Notes: generated by a model not told the origin, from the sequence alone. A stretch of 64,000 bases of DNA from JBDHUW01 sp039809345 (GCA_039809345.1 JBDHUW010000002.1:62001-126000), one strand, 5' to 3'. Positions 1 to 9,908 are shown, counted from the first letter of the stretch. Numbers and translations: made by a program.

Positions 1-57
1 ACGTTTGTCACTGCAGTCGTTGCTGTGATTGCGTATTTTGTGTATAATGCGCTATAA
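1..57 (+). CDS. C-terminal end of a membrane protein (partial)
   Basis: Eighteen codons in an open frame end at TAA (55-57). The residues (TFVTAVVAVIAYFVYNAL) form one hydrophobic stretch that fits a C-terminal transmembrane helix. The rest of the gene lies before the window, so no function can be assigned. Its last bases overlap the 3' end of the convergent NadM-Nudix gene. Confidence 0.45.
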   Translation, partial: TFVTAVVAVIAYFVYNAL

Positions 58-1017
58 TACTCCAATATGCTTTAGGAGCGCTTGCTTGTGATCAGCAAAA
101 GCAAACTCTGTCACTGGCATAGCTATGATTTCTTCTGGCGATAGATAAAGAAGCTCAGTTATATCATCATTACCGACTGGTGTTCAGTCCAATATTTCTG
201 CCTCATAGACAAATGCAATCACGCGATCTCTAGGGTCTCTGTGAGGATCATCATGTATCAAAAATGGAGTATCGTTGCGCAAAATGATCTTTGCTGCTCT
301 GTCATCAGGTGAAAAAAGTTCCTCATACCCCTCTCTCAAAGCGCATTCTTTCAGAGTTTCACCTGGATCCAAATGTCATCACAACAATGCCAACCCATAT
401 GGTGCAAATTTTCTTTTTCAAACAATATACTTTCCCTGTTTCATGATGATCAAATCTGTAGCAATCTTAGGTTCTTTGGGTTGCAATGTATCAATCTCTC
501 TGATGATATCTTCTGCAGATATTTCATGAAGCACATCAAGCACTTCTGTAGAAACAGAGAGCGCCAAAGTTTTCCAATCTCATTTCCCTATTTGATATCT
601 AATATGTGTTCATCTATATGGCACCAATGCAAAATCAGGCTTTATAATATTCTTTTCTGGTCGTATTTCTTGTACGATGGGATTTCAGGAAATTATGGTA
701 TCAAATGGTGGAAATGTGTTTTCAATGTATGATTTTCGTTGTCCATTGTCACCAAAGTCCATCACAGAACATACTTCTACTTCCACTTCAGGATACTCTC
801 TCCTCAGTGCACATATAAGCGCATCTGCTATTTTTTTTCTTTCTTCCAATGTAAAAGGATTTTCTTGTGTTCTTTCTTTGTCTGCGCTTCAGATTCAAAG
901 AATCATCTTCTTGATTCATTGCTCAACACCTTGTTTCATAGCTGATAAATGCCCATTGTGCCCAGGTTGAAGACGAGAGAAAAAAACACAAGTAGAAAAA
1001 TTATTGCTGGCTGCCAT
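52..1017 (-). CDS. nadM: Bifunctional NMN adenylyltransferase / Nudix hydrolase
   Basis: Predicted 321 aa. The N-terminal half is a nucleotidyltransferase: near residue 15 it reads FSRLQPGHNGHLSAM, the HxGH nucleotide-binding signature, followed by GIGSADKERTQENPFTLEER, typical of NadM-type NMN adenylyltransferases. The C-terminal half is a Nudix domain with a canonical box, GHLDPGETLKECALREGYEEL, where one Gly of GGH is TGA. The architecture matches the known NadM-Nudix fusion (Synechocystis slr0787 type), in which the Nudix half hydrolyses ADP-ribose. It is the last gene of a six-gene NAD operon and fits the adenylylation step. The ATG at 1017 is chosen because the signature follows directly; TAG at 52 ends the frame. 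Function is inferred from motifs and context. Confidence 0.9.
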
Positions 1018-1056
1018 GAGTGCAAAGTATAAATGATAAAAAATAGAATTTGTTGG

Positions 1057-2190
1057 TTATTCTTTAATATTTTGTAGTGTCACTTTAAAATCTTTTATAG
1101 CTTCTTGTATATCTCAAATATCCTTGATTCAATCTACATAATACTGCTCATAGAACTGACCTTTCAGCGCTCCTATCATACTGCCAACGATAGAACTCTG
1201 CGAGTCCGTATCATATCATATACGTATAGCGTCAAGAAGAGCTTGGAATGTCTGATTTTGCAAGAAAAGAGCATAAACAATACCAAACGTTGATGCTACA
1301 TGATACCCAGGCATCATCCCTTTGTTCCTCTGTGGATCGGCATATTGGACCAAATATGTATCTAATATCTTATCGTACGAATATGGTCTTCCTACTTCAA
1401 TTTCATCAAGTTGTATAAGTAATTTTTGTAAAATAGGAGTGATTTTCATATCAGCATCTGGATTGTATTCTTCAATGTTTGGCGATATAATTTTCTCTTC
1501 GTATATTGGTGCCAACAATAGGAGTTTTTGTAAACATCATCTCATATCCAAAGTAGTAGGTTGCTCTCACAAAAGATATATAAGCGTTTTGTTGTGCAAT
1601 ATAGATACGAGCTGCGCTATTGCACTCTTGTGAGTAACTAGCGTGATCTCTCTTATAGCGTCATCATATTCCTGCAGACTAAATACACTCTCTAAATCAC
1701 TCTGATGTTTCAATGCAAAAAAATAAGCAGCATATGGGAACTGCTTCATGAAGACTCAATTACCGTATGAAGGCAATCAAGCTCACAATGTACTCATATC
1801 CGCTCCTCCATCATATGTTCTCAATTTATTATCTACTGTCCCACTAAATCAATATCCTCCATACTTATTGTGCATCATTTTATGCCAATAAAAAAGATTA
1901 GCAATATCCAGCTGTGATTTTTGATTAATCGCATGGATTCAAGCTAAAGTAAGTATGGTATCATCTGAGATCACTCAGGTATCTTCTAGCTTGTAGTCTA
2001 TTTTCCCTTTCTTCTCTTCCTTATATTTTACAATCTGGCCGTGATGAGAAATTGGAAGATATTCTTCATGAAATATCTCTACAATCTCTTTGTTTTTCTT
2101 ATTTTCTAAAGGTAGTCCAAGAGCATCACCAATTACTACTCACATGCTACCTCATTCGATCTTAGCATCCAAGGGAACAATATTTTTCAT
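1057..2190 (-). CDS. ADP-ribosylglycohydrolase family protein
   Basis: Predicted 377 aa. The family's metal-binding motifs appear in order: GVVIGDALGLPLE near the N-terminus, SDDTILTLA around residue 80, and DTDSQSSIVGSMIGA near the C-terminus. Family members remove ADP-ribose from proteins or small molecules using two divalent metal ions. Position in the NAD salvage operon, 35 bp after prs and 39 bp before NadM-Nudix, suggests it recovers ADP-ribose or reverses ADP-ribosylation; that role is inferred. Many glycines, including those in EGGSMG, are TGA. Starts at ATG 2190, stops at TAA 1057. Confidence 0.85.
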
Positions 2191-2225
2191 TACAAATATA
2201 CAATAATAAAACCTTTATCGAGCAC

Positions 2226-3269
2226 TTACCCGTTATTATAATCTATTGACTGGTTATTTTCAATAGACATAATCGTATTTGCAAACAATGTACTTACATC
2301 AATAATCTCAATATATGATGGCAAATTGTTCTTGTGGACTGTATTTGTAGTATACAGCTTTTGTAGTTTTCATGCATGATACAATGCATCTAGCTTTGAT
2401 TGCGCATCATTGTTTAAAAGCAAGTGAGTCACAAATCATATGATCTTATTTGGGCCCTTTTCATGTATCTTCTCAATCGTTTTACAAAAAGTTCCACCAG
2501 TATCTAGGATATCATCGTACAAGATCACATCTTTCCCTGCTACATCTCAAAGCACTATGATATCTTCTACTTCTTGATCCTGAGAGTAATCTTTTTCTTT
2601 CAGTGTGATGATATGTTTCATAGATAGATCCTGCGCAGTCTTTCTAATTTTTTTCAAAGATCACTCATCGCATCAAGACAAGACTGCGTCTTTTTTTGAT
2701 AATCACTCCTTAGCAACAATCTCTTCAAACGCTCGTCATGTGCCTAAGTTTACGAATCTCGTTCAATCTGAACGATTGAATGTGGCTGGATTGTGGAGAT
2801 CAAGCGTGACGCAGTAGCGATTCCCATCATGTATCGTATCTGAAACTGCAAGATTGGCTAAATTCGCTTTCCTCTTGTGCGATGTGCTGTTTCACAAATC
2901 ATCATACTTATCATCTCTAGCATACGGGAAGGTAGTATAAAATACGTTCACTGTCTGCGCACCAAAATCTTTTGCTATCTTACTCAATGCCCTCGTATAC
3001 ATGTAGATATCATTGATTGAAGATTCAGGTCAATTACCGTCTTTATCGCCATTTGGATCAGAGAAGATATATACACTCTTTCAACGAATAGTTTGAACGA
3101 TTTGAGGGTTTGGCGCACCATCAGTAAAATACTTTTCCGTGTTTAGTTCCTGAAGTACTGGCTCGTGGATAAGTGCCTCTAGTTGTGATGCAATATCTTC
3201 TACGAGTTGCTTTCTACTTTGTAATCATAGAAGTACCAGTTGATGAGAGATCTTTTGTATAGTATCCAT
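2226..3269 (-). CDS. prs: Ribose-phosphate pyrophosphokinase (PRPP synthetase)
   Basis: Predicted 347 aa, making PRPP from ribose-5-phosphate and ATP. Recognisable parts are FSDPNGDKDG, the flexible-loop motif FPYARDDK, the metal-binding TLDLHNPATF, and the PRPP-binding loop YDDILDTGGTF near residue 250, all in the order expected for Prs. The protein is divergent and a little longer than the usual 310-320 aa. It lies 30 bp after pncB, whose reaction consumes PRPP, so co-transcription is sensible. Start ATG 3269; stop TAA 2226. Confidence 0.87.
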
Positions 3270-3299
3270 GGTTCGATGTAGTAGTGATAAAATGATCTA

Positions 3300-4658
3300 T
3301 TAGACGATTACATCTTGTTTCTGCATTCACGATTTTCAAAAGATGTCCATAAACAATGCTACTCTTTCCTGGTCTCACATTGCTTTTGATGGATTGTCAG
3401 AAAGCTTTACACATGAAACTCGTTCTCCAGTATCTCTCAAGACCTTCATAGGTTTCACTACCACTGAAAATGATCCAAATGGTCAAAACTCTTCTAGTTT
3501 CCTTGGTCGTGTTCCTTTTGTATTGTTGGTCAAATGTGTACCATTTCCAAATGTAAGAGGCATTTGATCTGAAAAAGCATTGAATATTTCGACAGATGTC
3601 CTAGCCTTCAATCCATCACTAGGTATTCCCATATATTTCTTAGGATCTTTCGCATGCTTTTGGAGAAAGCTTATGTACTCAGGAATACCTATCATAGGAT
3701 CCTTAGAGTCAAACCTCATACCAGTATGTCCATCTATAATATCAGTAGGACAATTATTCAAATAATATGTCGTACCATATGTATCTGGGAGCAATATACC
3801 TAGCCCAGGATGATGCTTCATCCATTGTCTATCTACATCGTACATTGTGTCTATGATCTTTTGTGGATCATCATGCAATGCTGTTGGTATCATGCGTAAT
3901 TCATGTGCATTAGTTCATTTGGGATTATTGGCTCACATCTCGCGTGACAGCATCACATTGCTGGTTCAAACACATTGCTGAGGCAAACGTTCATGGAGTA
4001 TTTCATAGACCAATCTATGATAATCAGTACTCATTGCTCTCCTTGTACCAAACTCAGAGAAGGTCAATTGTGGAGCCTCTTGGAATGTCTTGATATCATC
4101 AAATAACCTCACCAATGATCTTGAAATAATCTCACTAAATTCACTATGCGTCAACTTCACTTTTTTGGTATAATAGTACAAGTATAAACTATTGACGATC
4201 TTCAATCCTATGATCTCCCACAGCGTAGAACTAGCTCGGCTACCTATAAAGTGCAATGTATAGTTACCATCCCCATCATCTCATATGGTAAATGGTGGCA
4301 ACTGTAGATCCTTGAGGAATGTCAACGTCTCTTCTCTGAACAATGGTTGATTATTGTTCTTCTCATTTGTCATTCATCTCAAATAACTGATATCTACTGG
4401 TGATAAACCACGCATTTGTCTACATGCTTCGAGTTGTTCTTTCAATGCTTCCATCGGGATTACATTTTTCGTTTTCACATCCTGACTTCTAATCTTCATC
4501 TCTCGTTGCACCGTTAGATCTTTGTATTCAGGATAAGCAATTATAAAATCCAACATCATGAATTTGTACATATCAGTATTCAACAACGAGCCAATTTCTG
4601 ACTCCTCTCTTGCGTGAGCAAATATATCACGTGGTGTATATAATGTAGACTGTTTCAT
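3300..4658 (-). CDS. pncB: Nicotinate phosphoribosyltransferase
   Basis: Predicted 452 aa. Joins nicotinate and PRPP to give nicotinate mononucleotide. The N-terminus has SLLNTDMYKFMMLDFI, the NAPRTase substrate motif; the middle has FIGSRASSTLWE; the C-terminal part has VKLSDNPSKAMG, diagnostic of the family. The ATG at 4658 (MKQSTLYTP) is preferred over upstream TTG/CTG codons. The gene sits between nadE (27 bp) and prs (30 bp). PncA supplies its substrate and Prs its co-substrate, which supports the assignment. Confidence 0.9.
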
Positions 4659-4685
4659 CAGCAATATAATAGAGTAAAGAATGTT

Positions 4686-5510
4686 TTATAGTGGCAATGT
4701 AGCTATTTCAGGCATTTGCATTTTGTGAGCATTTATTTCATGTCTTTTTTGATAAATACTCATCACTTCATTTTCTCTGCTTCCTTTTGGAAATGAATCT
4801 GCAATCTTCCCATCATCATACTCTTTCATAGCTCGTTCCAATTCATCATATGTAGCTCCAATCTGATCTTCATCAGTTGCACCATTGCTATGTAATCCAT
4901 CGGTAGGCTTAGCTTCTATGATGCTATCGATCACTCACATATGGCTTGCCAATCATCTCACCTCAGATTTCAAAAGTTCTCATATCGGGCTATAGTCCAC
5001 TCATCCATCTCCATACTTGGTGAAAAAGCCAATACCATAGTCTTCTACCTTGTTTCCTGTTCACAATACCAACCCCTGATTTGCTTGTCCTACTGCATAG
5101 AGAGTCACCATTCTGAGTCTTGATCTAGTGTTTACCAAAGACATATATAATTCATCTTCTGTCTTACCGATTACGTTCATCGTATTTTTGAGCGTCTCAT
5201 ATGTATCAGTCAAATCAATATTGTGATGAATGACGTTCGGATATTTTGCCTGCAACGCCTGGATATGCATCTGCGCACGAGTGACTTCCGTAGGATTCTG
5301 ATGAATAGGCATTGTCAAAAGGATAGTCTTCAACTGAGTCTTAGCTGCCAAAGTAGATACTACAGCAGAGTCTATACCTCCACTTACTCATACAATACAT
5401 GCGTTTGCTTTAGCTTTGTCTGCTACATACTCTCTTGTTTGTTCGACCAATGATTTTTCTACTTTCTCATAGTCTAATTTTCTGTCAGTTGCGTGAAGTG
5501 TTGTTTTCAT
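4686..5510 (-). CDS. nadE: NAD+ synthetase
   Basis: Predicted 274 aa. The N-type ATP pyrophosphatase loop VSGGIDSAVVSTL lies near residue 40, followed by NTRSRLRMVTLYAVG, LGTGNKVEDYGIGFFTKYGDGG, the PIGDLLKSEV segment and TDEDQIGATYDEL, all typical of NadE. There is no N-terminal glutaminase (nitrilase) domain, so this is the short, presumably ammonia-dependent form. Several motif glycines, including the one before VSGG, are TGA. The ATG at 5510 is 29 bp after the pncA stop. It performs the final amidation of the pathway. Confidence 0.93.
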
Positions 5511-5539
5511 GATAATAGTATATAAGAAGATAAATGTGT

Positions 5540-6274
5540 CTATTTTTGCAACGCAGTGAGTACCTTTCTCAACTCTTTTACTGTGATCATCAGTGCTCAT
5601 CTCATTTTCAAATCTTCAATCATTTTATTTCATGCCTGATCATCGATGGCCGCAGTCGCATCAGTGATAAAATATGTTGTAAAGTTTTCCGCCAATGCCT
5701 CCTGCACAGTTTGTCATGAGCAATAATCCGTAGCAACTCAAGTGACAAATACTGTATCCACATTGTTTCTACGGAGAGCACTTGCCAGTCATGTTCACAC
5801 GAATCATCCATAAGGGTGCTTATCAACTTCGTTTCACTTTACTAAATGGAGATCAAACATATTATTGGTCAGTGGCTCCATCAACTCCCTACTCACCGTC
5901 CGAGATTTCCCATGCTCTGGCCACAGAGTGTCACATTGATCTGGTCTTTCACGTAGGTATGCTTTTAGTTGCCCTACAGTAAACGCTGCTGTATCTGATA
6001 ATCCATGGACCCAGTCATTTCGATCTTTGACCTCATCAAGTGAAATTGTATCAAATGAGTTCTTATTTTTATAACTTGAAGCGAACAAGATATGTCCCTT
6101 TGGATGATTATCAAATACATTCACAGTCAAGGCACCAAACTCTTTCACAATATCCACTGCTTCCTTTGTCTTGTGTGCAACTTTTTCGCCACCAGGCACA
6201 TATAGTTCATTCAATGATTTATCCTCAAATGTTCTTGTGTTGTCGATACTGAGTAATGCGATAGTATTTTTCAT
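5540..6274 (-). CDS. pncA: Nicotinamidase (isochorismatase fold)
   Basis: Predicted 244 aa. Hydrolyses nicotinamide to nicotinate. Visible residues: the catalytic Asp in LLSIDNTRTF, metal-binding VFDNHPKGHILFASS, and the catalytic Cys in FVTGVATDYCSGQTVQEAL. The ATG at 6274 gives MKNTIALLSID, the expected start; longer in-frame extensions have no family similarity. It is the first gene of the NAD operon, and its upstream region faces nrtR and carries palindromes, so NrtR repression is likely (inference). Confidence 0.9.
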
Positions 6275-6371
6275 GTGCGATATGGTTATAAATGTAAAAT
6301 ATACAATAACTACTGAGTAAAAAATATATCCAAGAATAAGGTGCCGACTATGTTTCTCATGGCATGCGTCC

Positions 6372-6419
6372 TTCTCTTGTAAATGTAATATACACATTAA
6401 CTATGCAATTGCAAGAGAA
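6372..6419. promoter_or_regulatory. Candidate NrtR operator between pncA and nrtR
   Basis: The 230-bp divergent intergenic region (6275-6504) is rich in dyads. TTCTCTTG (6372-6379) and CAAGAGAA (6412-6419) form an inverted repeat. Inside it lies the palindrome AATGT-N7-ACATT (6382-6398). A second small dyad, TGTA-N5-TACA, is at 6293-6305. Placement between an nrtR-like gene and the NAD operon is what the NrtR family predicts; binding itself is inferred. Confidence 0.5.
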
Positions 6420-6504
6420 AATGTAATAAATACAAAAACTATTGTAAATATAATAATTATCAGTATACTTTGATCGTTATATTATATCTTAAATCCATTC
6501 CTTC

Positions 6505-7164
6505 ATGATCAAGCAAAAAATATTGGTGACTGTAGATGCGGTGATTTTCACCCTCTACAAAGATCAATTGCAAGTGATGCTCATACAAAGAGCTATCGAG
6601 CCGTATATTGATATGCGAGCACTTCCATGATGATTCGTTTTGGAAAATGAGGACTTGGATTCAGCTATTTTGAGAAAACTCAAGGATGAAACAAGTATCG
6701 ACAATACATATCTCGAACAGCTCTATACGTTCAGTGATGTCAAAAGAGATCCTCGTGGAAGAGTCATATCATGTGCATACCTAGCTCTCATGAAACATGA
6801 AGATATCCATCTAGTTGCTTGATCAGATGCAAAATCAGTAAAGTTACACAATGCTCACAGACTCCCCTCTCTCGCATTTGATCACAAAAAAATACTTACT
6901 TACGCTATGCAAAGACTAAAGTATAAACTTGAATACACAAATTGAATTCAATTTTTGTTACCAGAATCATTCACAGTCTCTGAGCTCCACCAAGCATATG
7001 AAATCATACTACAAACCAAGATTGATATCAGAAATTTCTCTAAGAAAGTACTCAAACTAGGCATCATCATGCCTACAGGAGAAAAAGTTATAAGATGAGC
7101 ACATAGACCAGCTATGCTCTATAAGTTTACAACAAAAAACCTCCAGATAGTGGAGATTTTATAG
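6505..7164 (+). CDS. nrtR: NrtR-type transcriptional regulator (Nudix-like plus winged helix)
   Basis: Predicted 219 aa. Residues 1-140 are a Nudix fold (VDAVIFTLYKDQLQVMLIQR, ALPGGFVLENEDLDSAILRK) whose catalytic box is degenerate: the REUXEE acidic residues are missing, as in NrtR ligand sensors. Residues 150-219 fit a winged helix (FTVSELHQAYEIILQTKIDI, FSKKVLKLGII). NrtR proteins bind ADP-ribose or related NAD metabolites and repress NAD genes. Divergent orientation from pncA makes local regulation very likely. It ends 1 bp from the convergent copper-locus gene. Confidence 0.88.
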
Positions 7165-7165
7165 A

Positions 7166-8447
7166 TTACTTTACCACAATTTCTCACTGCTTCATTCACA
7201 TAGATGCACAGACTAATTTGATTGTTTTAGCTGTTGTACCATCTACAAACATTTCGAACTTCTCTCATTTTTTAATCGCATGCGCTCATTGTCATGGTAT
7301 GACAAGCTGAGACATACATCACCTCCCATCTGCAGTCGGGGTCACGACTATTTTGTAATTTTTACCAACAGCAAGCTTAATTGATCTTGGCACAAATTGC
7401 AAACCATCATGCCCTACTTCTACAATTTCCGTTTCATTTCCATATGCCATGGCATTGTTTGTGCTCTTCTGATCTCATATCATGAGCGCTTTGACAAGAG
7501 CTGAACTATTGTAGATTGTATAAACACCAAATACCACTAGCAAAAATGCAATCAAAGGGTTGATATATGAAAGTTTATCTTTGATATATTTCGTCCCCCA
7601 TCATAATCAAAATAATACTGGGAGTGTACCGAGTGCAAACGATCACATGATCAAAGATCATTGCAAGACACTTTCAGACTGCAACGCCAACAACTGCATA
7701 CTTTGCGTAAATCAGCATGGAAGTAGAAACGTCAGAGCTCAGACAACACCTGCATATTTTGGATCATTGAGCTTAAACATAGTCTTGCTTAGTCAACTAG
7801 GAAGATGAAATCATCGTTTCGTGATATTTGGAACTATGCCAAGTAATTGGAGTCCAAGATACAACAAAACTACACCGACAAGCACACCAAATAGCCCGTT
7901 AAACCGTGCAGATCATCCAAATTGAGATCAAAGCAGCCCAAGAATTCATCATCACACTACGAATGAAAGAATCCTTCCTATGTGAAATTTTATTTGTGTT
8001 CATATCACATTACGTGTCTGAACCGACTCATTGTATCAAATGATAAATCATCATGTGATTGCGAGACATGTAGATATCGAGGCTACTAAACCAACTACAA
8101 ATGCCACTCAAAAAGAAACGTTTTCATAGTTCGGTGCAAGGCTATTGACGTCAATCTTGATAAGTCAAAAAGCCAATATACCTGCAAAAATCAGAGCACC
8201 AACCTTTGTGATTAGCTGCCGCTTTGTTTTTGGAAGATTTTTATCTCCATCACCAATTGCATAGCCAGCTTGCTTGATAGCTCATGCAAGCGCAGAAATA
8301 TCCTGATGGTCATACTCTACCTCACAACAACCCGTTTTACATGATAGAGATTCTTACAGTACATCCATCTATCTCATTAAGCTTATTTTTGATTAGCATT
8401 TCACATGACTTGCAGTGCATCCCATGGATATTAAACTTATGTTTCAT
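7166..8447 (-). CDS. HMA domain / DsbD-type membrane protein with cupredoxin-like C-terminus (frameshifted)
   Basis: The first frame (8447-8337) encodes the heavy-metal-associated motif IHGMHCKSCEMLIKNKL and then stops at TAA. The same HMA domain resumes in another frame open from 8353 to 7166 (KTGCCEVEYDHQDISAL...), followed by about six hydrophobic segments, including FLLPCGFTQSMQLLAL of the DsbD/TauE-like family, and a soluble C-terminal domain (RSIKLAVGKNYKIVV...LVCASMGMKQG) resembling a cupredoxin. One extra base between about 8338 and 8356 explains the break. It could be sequencing error, a decaying gene or a translational +1 shift. It follows csoR by 35 bp, so copper export or periplasmic copper handling is the likely role (inference). 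Confidence 0.7.
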
Positions 8448-8482
8448 CAGAGATAATTGAAAAAATAATACTACATTCTGGC

Positions 8483-8770
8483 TTATTTTTTGCTACCAAC
8501 TTCCACAAGTCTGAAGAACTCATCTAAAAAGTCTTTTACTTCAGTTTCATCTTTTGACTGTAGTTTAGATTTTCCACAGCACAACAAATGTGATCTCAAA
8601 AGATTAGCATTCATCTTTTTGAGCAGGCCAATAGAAGCGTTTATCTGCTGAGCAATATCTCCACAGTACTCATCTTGTTCAAGCATGGCTTCTATCTTTT
8701 TTAGAGTTCACTGTGCTTGTTTGAGACTAGTCATCAATGATTTATATGATTCCTGATTTGCTTTTATCAT
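8483..8770 (-). CDS. csoR: CsoR-family copper-sensing repressor
   Basis: Predicted 95 aa, all helical in character. The family's Cu(I) ligand pattern is visible as EYCGDI (Cys) and RSHLLCC (His and Cys), with the QINASIGLLKK helix between. GQ in the N-terminal helix is read from TGA-decoded AQGTLKKIEAML. CsoR proteins release DNA on binding Cu(I). It lies between the metallothionein and the HMA/DsbD-type gene, and a box similar to the one near the metallothionein promoter sits 24 bp upstream. Start ATG 8770; stop TAA 8483. Confidence 0.88.
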
Positions 8771-8793
8771 GATTGAATATGAAGATATCTAAA

Positions 8794-8805
8794 ACTCCTA
8801 TGGTA
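8794..8805. promoter_or_regulatory. CsoR-type box upstream of csoR
   Basis: ACTCCTATGGTA here is the reverse complement of TACCATAGGAGT, differing by one base from TACCATAGGGGT at 9101-9112 in front of the metallothionein. G/C-rich TACC...GGGGTA dyads are typical of CsoR operators. Binding is inferred from the shared sequence and the neighbouring csoR. Confidence 0.45.
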
Positions 8806-8869
8806 AGGGATTTGTATTGCTTTTATAGTCAAGATTTGTATATTTTATAATACAAATTATTCTTTCTTG

Positions 8870-8890
8870 AAAGACCTCTGATCAGGTCTT
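8870..8890. terminator. Hairpin after the metallothionein gene
   Basis: AAGACCT (8871-8877) and AGGTCTT (8884-8890) form a perfect 7-bp stem just past the metallothionein stop. The T-run is strong on the + strand and weak on the - strand, so terminator strength for the metallothionein transcript is uncertain. Confidence 0.45.
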
Positions 8891-8892
8891 TT

Positions 8893-9060
8893 TTATTTTC
8901 CGCAACAATTACATCATTCTGGGCAGTTACAACTCTGGCATGAACAAGGGTTACATGCACATCATTTTGATTTTTTAGGATCACAGCAATTACATCATTC
9001 TGGACAGTTACAGTCAGTACATTTGCAGTCTGTACATGCACATCATATTGATTTTTTCAT
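8893..9060 (-). CDS. Cysteine-rich metallothionein-like protein
   Basis: Predicted 55 aa with 18 cysteines in two similar halves of nine. Each half contains a GCAC element, several CxC or CxxC pairs and NCPEGCNCC. A Lys-rich linker (DPKKSK) separates them. All Gly in the repeats come from TGA, so the gene is invisible under the standard code. No exact match to a named metallothionein class can be made by eye, but the size and Cys pattern support metal storage. The upstream promoter overlaps a CsoR-like dyad, suggesting Cu(I) induction. Start ATG 9060; stop TAA 8893. Confidence 0.82.
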
Positions 9061-9096
9061 GATAGATAAGATTTAAGGATAAATATTTTATGTATA

Positions 9097-9146
9097 CCTA
9101 TACCATAGGGGTAGGCTATTTATATTCTTAAAAAATAATTTTGCAA
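9097..9146 (-). promoter_or_regulatory. Metallothionein promoter with CsoR-like operator
   Basis: On the minus strand TTGCAA (9146-9141), a 16-base spacer and TATAAA (9124-9119) form a plausible sigma70 promoter. Directly downstream lies the imperfect dyad CCTATACC-ATA-GGGGTAGG (9097-9115, written on +), well placed to block initiation. It shares TACCATAGGGGT with the csoR box, allowing one mismatch. Confidence 0.5.
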
Positions 9147-9229
9147 GAGGAAAATCGACCAACTTGTATTGACAATTCCCTGTATATGTATATCATACCA
9201 ATAATTTATCATATTTCAATATGTTGCAC

Positions 9230-9516
9230 ATGATTAATCGTTTTCAATACACGACGCTTGCACCGAGACTTGATCAAGTGCATGAGGAAAGGGGGAAACA
9301 GTACAAAAGGCTCAAGTACAACTTGATAAAAGTCTCTCAGTAGATGCAGTTACTCAAATCAAAAATAAATGGATCGAATGGTTACATGACATGTGAATAG
9401 AAAAAATCACAGTAGGACAGTACTATGATAATTTTGGCCTAGATTATATTACTAGTAAGAATAATGTATTTAATGACATTGTATTTGATTTGTGGAATAT
9501 ATGTCAAACAACGTAG
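9230..9516 (+). pseudogene. Hypothetical gene interrupted by a frameshift
   Basis: From ATG 9230 (or 9221) the frame reads MINRFQYTTLAP and stops at TAG 9341. An overlapping frame contributes ETGSSAGGKGETVQKAQ..., continues through WIEWLHDMGIEKITVGQYYDN and ends at TAG 9514. A one-base change between about 9262 and 9298 (a run of five G lies there) would join them into one ~95-aa protein. It overlaps the start of the next gene by 16 bp, as translationally coupled genes do. Product unknown; the break may be a sequence error or a -1 slip. Confidence 0.45.
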
Positions 9517-9902
9517 ACTTTGGCTTACCTGAAATAGGGGAAGGTTTCCATGCTGCGGTAAAAGAATTATGAATATTAGACCAAATAGAAGAACCAACAT
9601 TTAAAACCACCTATGAAGTATTATCTGTTTCTGCAAATGGAGAAGAATTGTATTCCTCGGAAGCAAAAGCTACTCTTCAATTAGAGGGCGAGTATAGTGT
9701 GGGAATTACATATGACATAGCGTTGTGAGCACCAGAATTTCATAAAGATGACAGATTAGTTACAGTTCTCTCTGCGAATCATGAACCATTAGAATATATT
9801 AAAATAGATGCTACATGAAAAGAAGTAGAACGTTGGTATGTAGATAATGGTGTATTAGAAATACAATACTTCACAGATACCGATGAAGAAAAACAAGAAT
9901 AA
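9501..9902 (+). CDS. Hypothetical protein
   Basis: Predicted 133 aa, beginning MSNNVDFGLPEIGEGFHAAV and ending in an acidic tail (TDTDEEKQE). The sequence alternates short beta-like and charged stretches, with no signal peptide or membrane helix. No family recognised. Its start overlaps the 3' end of the preceding frameshifted gene, and the two may work together. Three glycines are TGA. A terminator follows. Confidence 0.6.
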
Positions 9903-9908
9903 AAATAC

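Noticed and set aside
8829..9041. 70-aa Val/Asn-rich minus-strand frame
   Set aside because: Out-of-frame reading of the metallothionein gene; the in-frame product with 18 Cys is far more meaningful.
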